From positions 186,001-250,000 of the forward strand of contig NZ_FTOA01000002.1 of NCBI RefSeq assembly GCF_900156605.1: 64,000 nucleotides of DNA, written 5' to 3'. Each line of letters begins with the position of its first letter. Within the stretch, counting starts at the first letter, position 1. Below, piece after piece: positions 16,821 to 25,576 of the stretch. The position numbers and the translations under genes were made by a program. Below the pieces are notes generated by a model. That model did no database searches. It was not told the DNA's origin and worked only from the letters and a program-made list of their open reading frames with translations. This DNA comes from Insolitispirillum peregrinum. GTDB lineage: Bacteria > Pseudomonadota > Alphaproteobacteria > Rhodospirillales > Rhodospirillaceae.

Positions 16821-17405
16821 TTACCATTCGCGCGGGGGGTAAATCCCTTGTGTGCAGATGCAATACTGCAAGGCCAGATAGGGCTGGCGGTTTTCATGGC
16901 CCTGACCACCGCCGGTCGGCAACAGGGAGGCTGCTGCCAGTGAGGTCATGCTGCCGCTACCGGGAGCGTAATAGTTCGGCGGATTGGGTGCTGCTGTGGG
17001 GGTGGTTGTGGTGCGCTGACAGGTCCCCAGGATAGCTCCGGCAATCGCCCCGGATGCCGCCGGGTTGAGGGTGGTGGCATTGAACGAATGGACATGCGGC
17101 GGCATCTGCGCCGTGGTCAGGGTGACGCTCTCGCTGCCACCTTGCCCGGCGGTTCCGATCGGTATGATCTGTCCGGGCTTGATGGAAGAGTTTGACGAGT
17201 TTACACCGTATCCAACGACCACCCGCCCGCGCAGGTCGGGCAGGGCGAAGGTGGTGCGTCCATCGCCGCCGTATGTTGTTGTCAGCAAGCTGAACAAGGC
17301 GGCATTGGACTGGATCTGCAAGATCTGGCCTTCGCAAGGCGTCCATTCCGCAGGCTTTTTGCCGAAGGCGAACAATGAGATTTCGCCCAAAAAGGATTCG
17401 GACAT
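16821..17405 (-). CDS. Phage tail collar-domain protein, copy 3
   Basis: The most upstream paralogue, 194 residues, starting MSESFLGEISLFAFGKKPAEWTPCEGQIL, with YGGDGRTTFALPDLRGRVVVGYG and the ending LALQYCICTQGIYPPREW. ATG 17405 has a GGGGAGG ribosome binding site; the frame is open further to 17447. It is probably transcribed first of the three. Sequence differs clearly from copies 1 and 2 outside the shared motifs, so the duplication is old. Confidence 0.85.
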   Translation of the reverse strand: MSESFLGEISLFAFGKKPAEWTPCEGQILQIQSNAALFSLLTTTYGGDGRTTFALPDLRGRVVVGYGVNSSNSSIKPGQIIPIGTAGQGGSESVTLTTAQMPPHVHSFNATTLNPAASGAIAGAILGTCQRTTTTPTAAPNPPNYYAPGSGSMTSLAAASLLPTGGGQGHENRQPYLALQYCICTQGIYPPREW

Positions 17406-17926
17406 GAAGATTGCCTCCCCATAAGTGTTTCTCCGTACTATCACCATTCATGATGGTGATGCCCGGTATAGGAGGTGAGAAAGGCAATGCCGTAAAGAGA
17501 GTTAAATTATGTAAGAAATATCTTTCCATGTTGACTGGCGGGGAAGGGCGACAACCTATGGATGTTGTCTTGTCATGCCTGAATACATGATCATGCTTGT
17601 GTTGGCAGAAGAAATCGTTTTGCGTAACAGGATAAGGAAAATCTCTTCTGCCGACAGATGTTGGCCGTAATGGGGCCCTACACCAGAAGCGATGATCCGG
17701 CTGTTATCTGGAAAGGTCTTGGGGCTAACGTCTAAAATCTATGAGAGTATTATTCCATAAAAATCTTTATGAGTGATTCTTGTCATCAAAGGCACCACAC
17801 CCAGAGCAACAAGAAAGGGGGTAGCCAAAAGGACTACCCCCCCTGAAACGCGTCTGATCAGACAAAAGCCCGGATATCCCGCCCCCCATCAGGGGTATTG
17901 GCGGTCGCCCGCTGCGGGCTGAAGCC
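17406..17926. other. Non-coding stretch upstream of tail-collar genes
   Basis: About 520 bases without a convincing gene and visibly more AT-rich than the surroundings, especially 17440-17780. It should hold the promoter for the tail-collar genes on the reverse strand and ends in the terminator of the UbiH-type gene at 17817-17841. I see no repeat or RNA gene in it. Confidence 0.5.
17812..17841 (-). terminator. Terminator behind the UbiH-type gene
   Basis: GGGGGTAG (17817-17824) pairs with CTACCCCC (17834-17841). Read on the reverse strand the stem is followed by TTTCTT, which suits transcription coming from the monooxygenase gene. Confidence 0.7.
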
Positions 17927-19171
17927 CTAGCAGGATTCTCCCCGCATCAGACGGGGCAGCTTGCCAACGTCCCCCATGGCATGTTTCATGAAAAAGACCT
18001 TCAGTTTCGGCAGGCGGTTGACAGCGGCAAGCCCCAGCGTGCGGGCCAGTCGCAGCGGCTTGATGTCATTGGAAAACAGCCGGACAATCCCGTCGGTCAT
18101 CCCCAGCATCAGCATGTTGTCCGGGCGACGCCAGCGCTGGTAATCGGTCAGGATGGCGGTGCTGCCCAGATCCACCCCCAGCCGCTTGGCGTTCACCAGC
18201 ACTTCGACCAGTGCCGCCACGTCGCGCAGGCCATAGTTCATCCCCTGTCCGGCGACCGGGTGCATCCCGTGGGCGGCGTCGCCAACCAGTGCCAGCCGGC
18301 GGTCAATGTAGCGGTCGGCGAATTGCAGGGTCAGCGGATAGGCAAACACCTTGCTGACCACCTTGACCTCGCCGAGGAACGAGCCGAACCGGCTGATCAG
18401 TTCGGCATGGAACTCCTGCGGGCTCAGCGACAGCAGGGAGTCAATCAGGCTGTCCTTTTCCGTCCACACCAGCGAGGAATGATGGCCCCCCGGCAACGGC
18501 AGGATGGCGAACGGACCCGAGGCAAGGAAGCGCTCATGGGCAATCCCCTGATGGTCCTTTTCATGCCAGACGGTCATCACGATGCCGGACTGGTGATAGG
18601 GCAGGGTGGTAATGGAAATGCCCGCCATCTGCCGCACCTGCGACCGGCGGCCATCGGCGGCCACCACCAGCGCAGCGCGCACGGTTGACCCGTCACTCAG
18701 CACGGCGGTCACGCCATCCTGCGTCCGCTCCAGACTGACCAGCGACACCGGGGCCAGCATGGTCAGGTTGGGCAGCTCGGCAGATCGGGCAAAAATACCG
18801 CGCCGGATGGTGCGGTTCGATGCCATCCAGCCCATTTCCTCACCGACATCCTGATGGTCGTAATGCAGGTAAAAGGGGCTGTCGCTGTCGGTGACCCGAA
18901 TATCGAGGATCGGCTGCACATCGGGTTTCATGTGTTCCCAGATGCCAACCACCTGCAAAATGCGCTGACAGGCTCCGGCGATGGCCGACGAGCGGCCATC
19001 ATAGTCGTCTTCCAGCAGGTGGTCCTGGCTGTCCCGGTCCACCACCACGGCACCGATGCCATGTTGAGCCAGGGCGCATCCCAGTGTTCCGCCAACGAGT
19101 CCGCCACCGATGATCAGCACGTCGGTGGTCAGGGTGGCCCCGGAGGAGGCAAGGGGAGTGGAAGAGGACAT
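17927..19171 (-). CDS. ubiH: UbiH/UbiF-family FAD-dependent hydroxylase (ubiquinone synthesis)
   Basis: A 414-residue flavoprotein monooxygenase expected to hydroxylate the ubiquinone ring. The FAD-binding motif LIIGGGLVGGTLGCALAQHG lies near residue 20, the class motif VVAADGRRSQVR in the middle, and the second FAD motif RLALVGDAAHGMHPVAGQGMNYGLRDVAAL follows. The frame is open to 19285, but the ATG at 19171 has AGGAG. Which of the ring positions (C5, C6 or C1) it modifies cannot be told from sequence alone. No other ubi gene is in the window. Confidence 0.85.
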   Translation of the reverse strand: MSSSTPLASSGATLTTDVLIIGGGLVGGTLGCALAQHGIGAVVVDRDSQDHLLEDDYDGRSSAIAGACQRILQVVGIWEHMKPDVQPILDIRVTDSDSPFYLHYDHQDVGEEMGWMASNRTIRRGIFARSAELPNLTMLAPVSLVSLERTQDGVTAVLSDGSTVRAALVVAADGRRSQVRQMAGISITTLPYHQSGIVMTVWHEKDHQGIAHERFLASGPFAILPLPGGHHSSLVWTEKDSLIDSLLSLSPQEFHAELISRFGSFLGEVKVVSKVFAYPLTLQFADRYIDRRLALVGDAAHGMHPVAGQGMNYGLRDVAALVEVLVNAKRLGVDLGSTAILTDYQRWRRPDNMLMLGMTDGIVRLFSNDIKPLRLARTLGLAAVNRLPKLKVFFMKHAMGDVGKLPRLMRGESC

Positions 19172-19386
19172 GGGCGTGTCTCCTGCAACACTGCGGCAAA
19201 GGAAAGAAACCGCCGCACTGTGGACCGGTGACAGGGGGTTGTCCAGCGTTTCGGCGGGGCGTGGATCTCTTTGGAAAGAGTACAAAATGATTAAAAAAGG
19301 GTCATTGCATAAAAAGTATCCACGCCAATCCGTCGGAGAGGCGCAGGGTATCCCCCGAATGGGCCATTCCCTGCTTTCCGGTGAGT

Positions 19387-19402
19387 TGGCATGACTTTTG
19401 AA
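19387..19402 (+). promoter_or_regulatory. Possible sigma-54 promoter of the PII gene
   Basis: TGGCATGACTTTTGAA resembles the -24/-12 element (TGGCAC-N5-TTGCA) with the GG and the next G in correct spacing, but the -12 C is replaced by A. It lies 45 bases before the PII start, a suitable distance. Confidence 0.35.
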
Positions 19403-19425
19403 TGATGTCTTGTCGAACAGGGTAG

Positions 19426-19785
<360 letters not shown>

Positions 19786-19948
19786 GGCCGGTATCCCCTT
19801 TCGGGTCTGGCAAGGCAGAGGTCTTTACGCCTGCCGTTCCGGTTTTGCCAACAGGTCGGTTGGCTGTGTGTTTTGTATTTGGTGTGTTATCCGGCGTTTC
19901 CTCCGGCTGGATGTGGTGTGACATCCAGTCTCTTTCCTCCCTCTCTTT

Positions 19949-19990
19949 ACCCCCGGTCGGATCTCTCCCCGACCGGGGGTCTTTTTTTGT
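19949..19990 (+). terminator. Terminator after the PII gene
   Basis: ACCCCCGGTCGG (19949-19960) pairs with CCGACCGGGGGT (19969-19980), followed by seven T residues. Strong intrinsic terminator, 160 bases after the stop codon. Confidence 0.92.
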
Positions 19991-20003
19991 CCAAAGCGGG
20001 CTG

Positions 20004-20768
20004 TTACGCCTCGCGGGCCGGGCGCAGGATGTGGCTGTGGGCGGCGTCATATAGTTTGGAATCGGTGAATTCGCTGTCGCCGAACACCTGCCCGACCATG
20101 ATCAGGGCGGTGCGGGTCATGCCGCTGGCTTTCACCTGCTCGCGGATGGTTCCCAGTGTGCCACGCAAAATGGCCTGATCGGGCCAGGTGGCGCGATAGA
20201 CCACCACCACCGGGCAGTCTTCGCCATAAAAGGGCGACAGTTCCTTGACCACCTTGGCCAGATTGTTGATCGACAGGTGAATGGCCATGGTGGCGCGCGC
20301 CTGTCCCAGCGTGGTCAGGTCCTGCCCTTCCGGCATGGCTGATGAACGGACGGCGGTGCGGGTCAGGATGATGGTCTGGCTGATGTCGGGCAGGGTCAGT
20401 TCGCGCTGGATGACGGCGGCGGCGGCGGCAAAGGCCGGAACACCGGGGACCACATCATAGGCAATCCCCAGCGCGTCAAGACGGCGCATCTGTTCGGCAA
20501 TGGCACCATAGATCGACGGGTCGCCGGAATGGACGCGGGCCACGTCCTGCCCTTTGGCATGGGCGGCGGTGATCAGGTCGATGATCTGGTCAAGATCAAG
20601 GGCGGCGGTATCGACCACCTGCGCCGTTGCCGGAGCCGCAGCGACAATTTCAGCCGGAACCAGTGATCCGGCATACAGACACACCGGGCACTGTTCAATC
20701 AGGCGAAGGCCGCGAACGGTGATCAGATCGGGGGCTCCCGGTCCGGCTCCGATGAAATAGACGGTCAT
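20004..20768 (-). CDS. cobM: Precorrin-4 C11-methyltransferase CobM
   Basis: CobM/CbiF methylates C11 of the corrin precursor using S-adenosylmethionine. The 254-residue protein begins MTVYFIGAGPGAPDLITVRG and shows the family motifs YAGSLVP, RVHSGDPSIYGAIAEQM, VPGVPAFAAAAA, and TRTA. The ATG at 20768 is chosen over the open frame to 20840 because it gives the standard N-terminus. It stands apart from the main cobalamin genes by 2.9 kb of small exported proteins, so it is transcribed separately. Confidence 0.95.
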   Translation of the reverse strand: MTVYFIGAGPGAPDLITVRGLRLIEQCPVCLYAGSLVPAEIVAAAPATAQVVDTAALDLDQIIDLITAAHAKGQDVARVHSGDPSIYGAIAEQMRRLDALGIAYDVVPGVPAFAAAAAVIQRELTLPDISQTIILTRTAVRSSAMPEGQDLTTLGQARATMAIHLSINNLAKVVKELSPFYGEDCPVVVVYRATWPDQAILRGTLGTIREQVKASGMTRTALIMVGQVFGDSEFTDSKLYDAAHSHILRPAREA

Positions 20769-20890
20769 GGCTGGCGAATCCTGTCTTGTGGGGCGCAATA
20801 CCGGCTCCGCCCGGCCCGTGCAGGCCAGAGGAAACGGCAACAGGGTCGCACCTTGCCTGAACTGTCCGTCAGAGGCAAACGCACAAAGTA

Positions 20891-21178
20891 CTAATTATTG
20901 CCCGGCCCGCTGGTCGTATCTGAAGACGAACTGCTTGATGAGCTGCTGCTGCTGTCACTGTCTTCTTTTTTGGCCTTGACCGCCTTGCGGGCGGCGGCCT
21001 TGTTACGGTCGTCCTGCTTGCGGGCTTTTTCAGCTTTTTCGGCATTGGCCTTTTTCAGCTGTGCGGCCATGTCGGCAGCACCGGGCAGGTCAGCAGCCAG
21101 AGCGGCCTGCGGGGCTGTCAGACCAATCATGGCCCCGGTAGCGGCAACGGCCAGCAGATGACGGGACAGGAGAGCCAT
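20891..21178 (-). CDS. Small exported Lys/Ala-rich protein with polyserine tail
   Basis: A 95-residue protein with a clear signal peptide (hydrophobic to APQAALA, cut before ADLPG), a middle rich in Lys, Ala and Asp predicted to be helical, and a tail of eleven consecutive serines. It has no domain I recognise. The ATG at 21178 follows AAGGA. It belongs to a run of five small low-complexity exported proteins on this strand. Function unknown. Confidence 0.65.
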   Translation of the reverse strand: MALLSRHLLAVAATGAMIGLTAPQAALAADLPGAADMAAQLKKANAEKAEKARKQDDRNKAAARKAVKAKKEDSDSSSSSSSSSSSDTTSGPGNN

Positions 21179-21293
21179 GGGAGAAATCCTTTTTCGGCAA
21201 CAGGAGTGATCTACCCTGATACGGTCGATGGCCTGAAAACGGGCACCCCTCCCGCAGGTGCCTTGCGGGAGGGGTGTCCAGGGCCATCAACAG

Positions 21294-21620
21294 TTACTGC
21301 TGCGTCTTGGCCGGGGTGGTCGGGGCCGGAGCGGCCTTGTCCGTCGGGGCGGTCGGCGCCTTGGGGGCGTCCTTCGGGGCTTCCTTGCCCTGCTCTTTGC
21401 CGTGGTCCTTTTCGTGACCCTTTTCGTGTTCCTTGGCCTGTTCCTTGGCCTGTTCCTTGCCGTGCTCCTTGGCCGGGGCCTGTTCCTTGGCCGGTGTCGT
21501 GGCTTCGGTGGTGGTCGCCGGGGTGGTGGCGGTGGAGGTCTGGGCCGAAGCCTGCAGGGCGACGCCGGAAATCAGGCCAGCGATCAGGGCGGGAGCGAGG
21601 AATTTGAGCGACGTGCGCAT
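21294..21620 (-). CDS. Small exported Lys/Glu/His-rich repeat protein, copy A
   Basis: A 108-residue protein: signal peptide ending ASA (MRTSLKFLAPALIAGLISGVALQASA), then a low-complexity region with the repeated words KEHGKEQAKE, HEKGHEKDHGKEQGKEAPKD and a Pro/Thr-rich end. It is a close copy of the upstream neighbour, identical over long stretches in DNA. The charged repeats should be helical and soluble in the periplasm. No family is recognised; histidines could bind metal, but that is only a possibility. Confidence 0.7.
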   Translation of the reverse strand: MRTSLKFLAPALIAGLISGVALQASAQTSTATTPATTTEATTPAKEQAPAKEHGKEQAKEQAKEHEKGHEKDHGKEQGKEAPKDAPKAPTAPTDKAAPAPTTPAKTQQ

Positions 21621-21683
21621 AATGACTGATGTCCTTGAAAGAGGGGGGCAGGAGAGGCGCTACGCGCCATGCGATCCTGGGGG

Positions 21684-22016
21684 TTACTGCTGGGTCTTGG
21701 TCGGGGTGGTGGGGGTCGGAGCGGCCTTGTCCGTGGGGGCGGTCGGCGCCTTGGCGCCATCCTTGGCGGCGTCCTTCGGGGCTTCCTTACCCTGCTCTTT
21801 GCCGTGGTCCTTTTCGTGACCCTTTTCGTGTTCCTTGGCCTGTTCCTTGCCGTGTTCCTTGGTCGGGGCCTGCTCCTTGACCGGTTCCTTGACCTCGCCG
21901 CTGACCGGGGCGGCGGTCGGGCTGGTGGTTTGCGCAGAAGCCGGCATCATCATGGCGCTGGACAGCAGGCCGGCAACCAGAGCGGGGGCAATAAACTTCA
22001 TCGCAGTACGCATCAT
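21684..22016 (-). CDS. Small exported Lys/Glu/His-rich repeat protein, copy B
   Basis: A 110-residue paralogue of the preceding gene: signal peptide MMRTAMKFIAPALVAGLLSSAMMMPASA, then KEQAPTKEHGKEQAKEHEKGHEKDH and the same end APTAPTDKAAPTPTTPTKTQQ. The frame is open to 22274, but ATG 22016 follows AAGG and starts the signal peptide. The two genes lie 63 bases apart in tandem. Confidence 0.7.
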   Translation of the reverse strand: MMRTAMKFIAPALVAGLLSSAMMMPASAQTTSPTAAPVSGEVKEPVKEQAPTKEHGKEQAKEHEKGHEKDHGKEQGKEAPKDAAKDGAKAPTAPTDKAAPTPTTPTKTQQ

Positions 22017-22333
22017 AAGAACCTTGGTCCTGTGAGCCGCTGGAAAGGGGCTCGTGATGGGGCCCAGAGCCAGGATCTGGCTGTCTGGTATCGCAGGAGG
22101 GGCTTCGTTGGTGAAGGTTGATGTCCCCTGCTGACAGAAAGGAGTATCGCCACCTCTGATGGCAAAACGATGGCTGATTGTGGCAAGGCTGTGGAGTTTG
22201 TGGGGTCTTTTCAAGAAGGGGGATTCACAATTCTGGCGTAATTCCAACGCTCTGCCCGGGCACAATCCCGGCAAACGAAAACGCCGCCCGAAAGCGGGCG
22301 GCGTCTGGCAGGTGAGGTGCGATGGCTGTCGTC
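22017..22333. other. Gap with terminator of the CigR-like gene
   Basis: No gene is supported in this 317-base stretch. It should carry the promoter of the small exported protein genes on the reverse strand. The right end holds the terminator at 22276-22304. Confidence 0.45.
22276..22304 (-). terminator. Terminator of the upstream exported protein gene
   Basis: ACGCCGCCCG (22281-22290) pairs with CGGGCGGCGT (22295-22304) around an AAAG loop. On the reverse strand the stem runs into TTTTCG. Confidence 0.85.
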
Positions 22334-22918
22334 TTATGGCACCACATCGCGCATCACGTCGATCACCCGCTGGCTGCGCTGATCGACCAGCAGCATGTCA
22401 TGGCCATAGATCACCCGCTCAAAGCCGGGGCGGACTGGCAGGCGTCCAGTCAGGCCGGGAGGCAGGTCTTCGACATAGCGTGAGGGCAGGCGATCTCCCC
22501 GGCGGATGCGGTCCGGCGGCATGTCGCGATAATCGTAGCGTGAGCCGCCATAGGAAAAATACTCACCGATGATGGCCTGTTCCAGCGCGGTGAAAATACG
22601 CTCGGTCAGAGTCATGCGCGGGGGCGGGGCAGGAACGGGGACCGGCACCGGAACAGGAACCGGCACGGGAACGTAGTGGGGGGGCGAGGCCTGATGCTCA
22701 TAGCGTTCCCGCGACCAGCGATCCCGGTCCTGATACTGGCCCCTGTCCCGGTCCTGATACTGGCCTCGATCCCGGTCCCGATCCCGATCGTCATATTGCT
22801 GATCGCGGCGATTGCGGTCATACCGATCATACCGATCATCATCGTCAGCCAGGGCTGCGACAGGAAGCGTTGCCACCAGTGACAGGGCAAACAGGGCAGA
22901 AAGAACGCGATGGGACAT
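22334..22918 (-). CDS. Exported Arg/Asp-rich protein with RcnB/CigR-like C-terminus
   Basis: A 194-residue protein with a signal peptide (MSHRVLSALFALSLVATLPVAALA), a strongly charged Asp/Arg/Tyr region with tandem DRDRGQYQ units, a run of Val-Pro pairs, and a folded C-terminus (DLPPGLTGRLPVRPGFERVIYGHDMLLVDQRSQRVIDVM). That end resembles RcnB/CigR-type periplasmic proteins and the neighbour at 23037. ATG 22918 is preferred to the open frame from 22948. Role unknown. Confidence 0.7.
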   Translation of the reverse strand: MSHRVLSALFALSLVATLPVAALADDDDRYDRYDRNRRDQQYDDRDRDRDRGQYQDRDRGQYQDRDRWSRERYEHQASPPHYVPVPVPVPVPVPVPAPPPRMTLTERIFTALEQAIIGEYFSYGGSRYDYRDMPPDRIRRGDRLPSRYVEDLPPGLTGRLPVRPGFERVIYGHDMLLVDQRSQRVIDVMRDVVP

Positions 22919-23036
22919 GGCGGCCTCGCAGATGGGAAAACGGCCCATCCACTGCCATTCAGATCAGGTGGATGAGCCGTGAAACATCAATCGTGGAACA
23001 TGGGCATTGCGGCCCGGCAGAACAAGCGGGGAAAAG

Positions 23037-23522
23037 TTACTTCACCGCACCCGTAAGGATATCGACGATAACGCGTGAGGCGATTTCGACCAGCAGGACG
23101 TCTGATCCCACCACCACCCGTTCATAGCCCGGACGTGGCGGCAGACGCTTTTGCAGGCCCGGAGGCAGCGGCGCGCCATAGCCAACCGGCAAGGTGCCGC
23201 CGCGCACCACCTGATGGCCCGGCGGGATGCGGCCGTGCTTCACCTGACCCGGTGGCAGCTTGCCGTAATAGCCGCTGATTGCCGACCGTTCGTTGTCGGC
23301 AAACGGCGATCCTCCCTGCGGGCCGTTCTGCGACTTACCCTGTTCTGGTCCGCGACCATGGTCCTGTCGCATCTGCCCCTGTTCCTGCCCGTGGCTGTCG
23401 CCCCGGTCATCCGGGCGACCCTGGGCAAAGGCTGACAGGCTGTTGAGCAGGACGGCTCCGGCCACCAGCGATCCAATCGCAGCGGCGGCCAGGCGGCGGG
23501 AGGACAAGCGGCGGGTGCTCAT
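23037..23522 (-). CDS. Exported CigR/RcnB-like protein
   Basis: A 161-residue protein with an Arg-rich signal sequence (MSTRRLSSRRLAAAAIGSLVAGAVLLNSLSAFA), a Gly/Gln/Asp-rich linker and the C-terminal pattern YYGKLPPGQVKHGRIPPG, then LPPGLQKRLPPRPGYERVVVGSDVLLVEIASRVIVDIL. This matches the family often annotated as CigR/RcnB-like. It shares the last 50 residues' layout with the neighbour at 22334, so both come from one ancestor. It is 119 bases upstream of that gene. The molecular role is unknown. Confidence 0.75.
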   Translation of the reverse strand: MSTRRLSSRRLAAAAIGSLVAGAVLLNSLSAFAQGRPDDRGDSHGQEQGQMRQDHGRGPEQGKSQNGPQGGSPFADNERSAISGYYGKLPPGQVKHGRIPPGHQVVRGGTLPVGYGAPLPPGLQKRLPPRPGYERVVVGSDVLLVEIASRVIVDILTGAVK

Positions 23523-23691
23523 GATCGGCGGCTCCAGGCGGAAAGGGTGGGGGCATTGGCCCCCGGTCAGGTCTGTTCCGGGCGATGTTGTCCCGGTCAG
23601 TGTTGACAGTATGCCCGCCGCATAGGGCAGAATTCAGGCAGCACTATGGTTTTTTGGTAAGGATTGCGTCAGGGCTGCGGCCTGTCTGCTT

Positions 23692-25545
23692 TTACCCCCG
23701 CTTCCACTTGTCGCCATAGCCGCGCGGGGTATAGACCCAGTCGCGGCGATCATGGCTGAGGCGACGGCTTTCCGAGTTGCCGACCAACACCAGCGTCAGC
23801 ATGTCGGCCATGTCGGGGGTCAGCTCGGCCAGATCAACGATGGTGATGCTCTCACCGTCGCGGCCCAGATTGCGGGCCAGAATCACCGGCGTGCTGGCTG
23901 GGCGGTGCTGCAACAGGATGTCGCGTGCCTCGGCCAGCAGGTCGCGCCGCCGCAGCGAGACCGGATTGTAGAACCCGATCACAAAGTCGCCTTCGCCCGC
24001 TGCCGCAATCCGCTTCAGCACCACATCGCGCGGGGTGAGCAGGTCAGACAGCGACAGCAGGCAGAAGTCGTGCCCGATCGGAGCCCCGGCGCGGGCGGCG
24101 GCGGCCTGAATGGCTGATACCCCCGGCTCGACACTGACCTCGACCATTCGCCAGTCGGCGCGGTCTTCGTGGTCCAGCAGTTCAAACACCAGCGTCGCCA
24201 GAGCAAAAATTCCGGCATCGCCGGAACAGACCAGCGCCACCGTTCGGCCTTCGGCGGCCAGATCCAGCGCCTTGCGGGCGCGTTCTTCTTCCTTGCCAAG
24301 GTCGGTCTGATGGCGGACCTTGCCGGTGGTCAGCGGGCCGAGCAGGTCCAGATACAGGCCATAGCCAACCAGATCACTGCACCCGGCAACGACAGTGGAC
24401 ACGGCAGGCGTCCGCCAGCCATCGCTGCCCGGACCGATGCCGACGATGGTCAGGCGACCACGCGGACGGCCACAGGCCGCCCCGTCGATCGCCACCGCCG
24501 AGCGGCCGATGGCGCAGGTCGAACGGCGGCTTTTGGCCTTGGGAACCACCAGCGCGCCAGCAGACCCGACCGCCGCCAGAGCGGCCCCTTCGGCCACACC
24601 GTGACAGCCGACTTCGGTGAACACCACTTCCGACGGGGTCAGCAGGCGAGGGGTTTCTTCTTCCAGCCGTTCAGGGCTGTAGAAGCGGGCCGGAACGCCC
24701 ATCTGTTCGGCCAGCGCATGAACGGCGGCTTCGTTGGACTTCACCGACACCGACACCACCGCCGCCACCGCCGCCGGAGCCAGCCCGGCAGCCGCCAGCG
24801 TCTGGCTCACCAGTGCCGACAGGTCACTGAGCGGGGCGTTGCGTTCACAGCCAACCCCCAACGCCAGCACCGGCGGATGATAGACCAGCGTGTCGGCAGA
24901 GCCGCTGTCTTGCCGGTCGGTGATCCGCAGGCACAGGGCGGCATTGTCCTGTTCGGTCAATGATCCGGCGCGCAGCCAGTCAGCCAGCGCCGGGTCCAGT
25001 CCGTCGGCGCAGTCAATCCGCACCGGCTCACCGGCCAGCAGGCGGGCCATCAGCGGGGCGGTGTCCTGCGGATTGGCCAGCGTCCAGCCAGCGGGCGGCT
25101 GATCCAGCGTCACCCCCAGCACGCTGTCGCCTGCGGTGGTGATGGCGGCAACCCCGTGCAGGGCGTCGGCCACCTGCCGGGCCAGCGCGTTGGCTCCGTG
25201 ATGGCCGCCGAGCAGCGGCACCACCACCGAGCCGTCAACCGCCACCGCCAGCACCGGCGGTTCGCTTTGTTTGTCGGTCAACAGCGGGGCCAGTGCCCGG
25301 ATGACAATGCCGCTGGCGCACAGCGCAATGATTGGCCGCCCGGCCTGAAACAGTGCCTGCAGATGAGGCAGGGTATTCTCGAAAACCTCGGCGGCATCGG
25401 TGCAGGCTGGAACCCGGCTGCCGAACACATGCAAAACCGCCGACGGCAGGGCGGCCACCACCCGGCGGGCGGTTGGCAGGGCCACCGGATTGAGAACCAC
25501 CACCACCGGCGAGGAAGACAACATCAGGGAAGAGGGAGCAGACAC
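23692..25545 (-). CDS. cobJ: CbiG-CobJ fusion: cobalamin biosynthesis protein / precorrin-3B C17-methyltransferase
   Basis: The 617-residue protein joins two corrin enzymes. Residues 1 to about 360 resemble CbiG, with ALCASGIVIRALAPLLTDKQSEPPVLAVAVDGSVVVPLLGGHHGANALA at the N-terminus and the CobE/CbiG-C-like segment ALGVGCERNAPLSDLSALV, SVKSNEAAVHALAEQMGVP later. From about residue 365 (RLTIVGIGPGSDGWRTPAV) it is CobJ/CbiH, with VCSGDAGIFALA, VEPGVSAIQAAAARAGAPIGHDFCLLSLSDLLTP and FYNPVSLRR. CobJ contracts the ring by methylating C17. GTG start with GGAAAGG. cobI follows upstream by 31 bases. Confidence 0.93.
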   Translation of the reverse strand: MSAPSSLMLSSSPVVVVLNPVALPTARRVVAALPSAVLHVFGSRVPACTDAAEVFENTLPHLQALFQAGRPIIALCASGIVIRALAPLLTDKQSEPPVLAVAVDGSVVVPLLGGHHGANALARQVADALHGVAAITTAGDSVLGVTLDQPPAGWTLANPQDTAPLMARLLAGEPVRIDCADGLDPALADWLRAGSLTEQDNAALCLRITDRQDSGSADTLVYHPPVLALGVGCERNAPLSDLSALVSQTLAAAGLAPAAVAAVVSVSVKSNEAAVHALAEQMGVPARFYSPERLEEETPRLLTPSEVVFTEVGCHGVAEGAALAAVGSAGALVVPKAKSRRSTCAIGRSAVAIDGAACGRPRGRLTIVGIGPGSDGWRTPAVSTVVAGCSDLVGYGLYLDLLGPLTTGKVRHQTDLGKEEERARKALDLAAEGRTVALVCSGDAGIFALATLVFELLDHEDRADWRMVEVSVEPGVSAIQAAAARAGAPIGHDFCLLSLSDLLTPRDVVLKRIAAAGEGDFVIGFYNPVSLRRRDLLAEARDILLQHRPASTPVILARNLGRDGESITIVDLAELTPDMADMLTLVLVGNSESRRLSHDRRDWVYTPRGYGDKWKRG

Positions 25546-25576
25546 AGGCAGGCCTTTCCGAAACAGCAGGGGAACG

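Noticed and set aside
15475-17405. Prophage
   Set aside because: Only collar-domain proteins are present; no integrase, terminase, capsid or lysis genes.
22614-22812. CRISPR-like repeats
   Set aside because: The repetition is a coding microsatellite (Val-Pro and Asp-Arg-Gln-Tyr units) without spacers.
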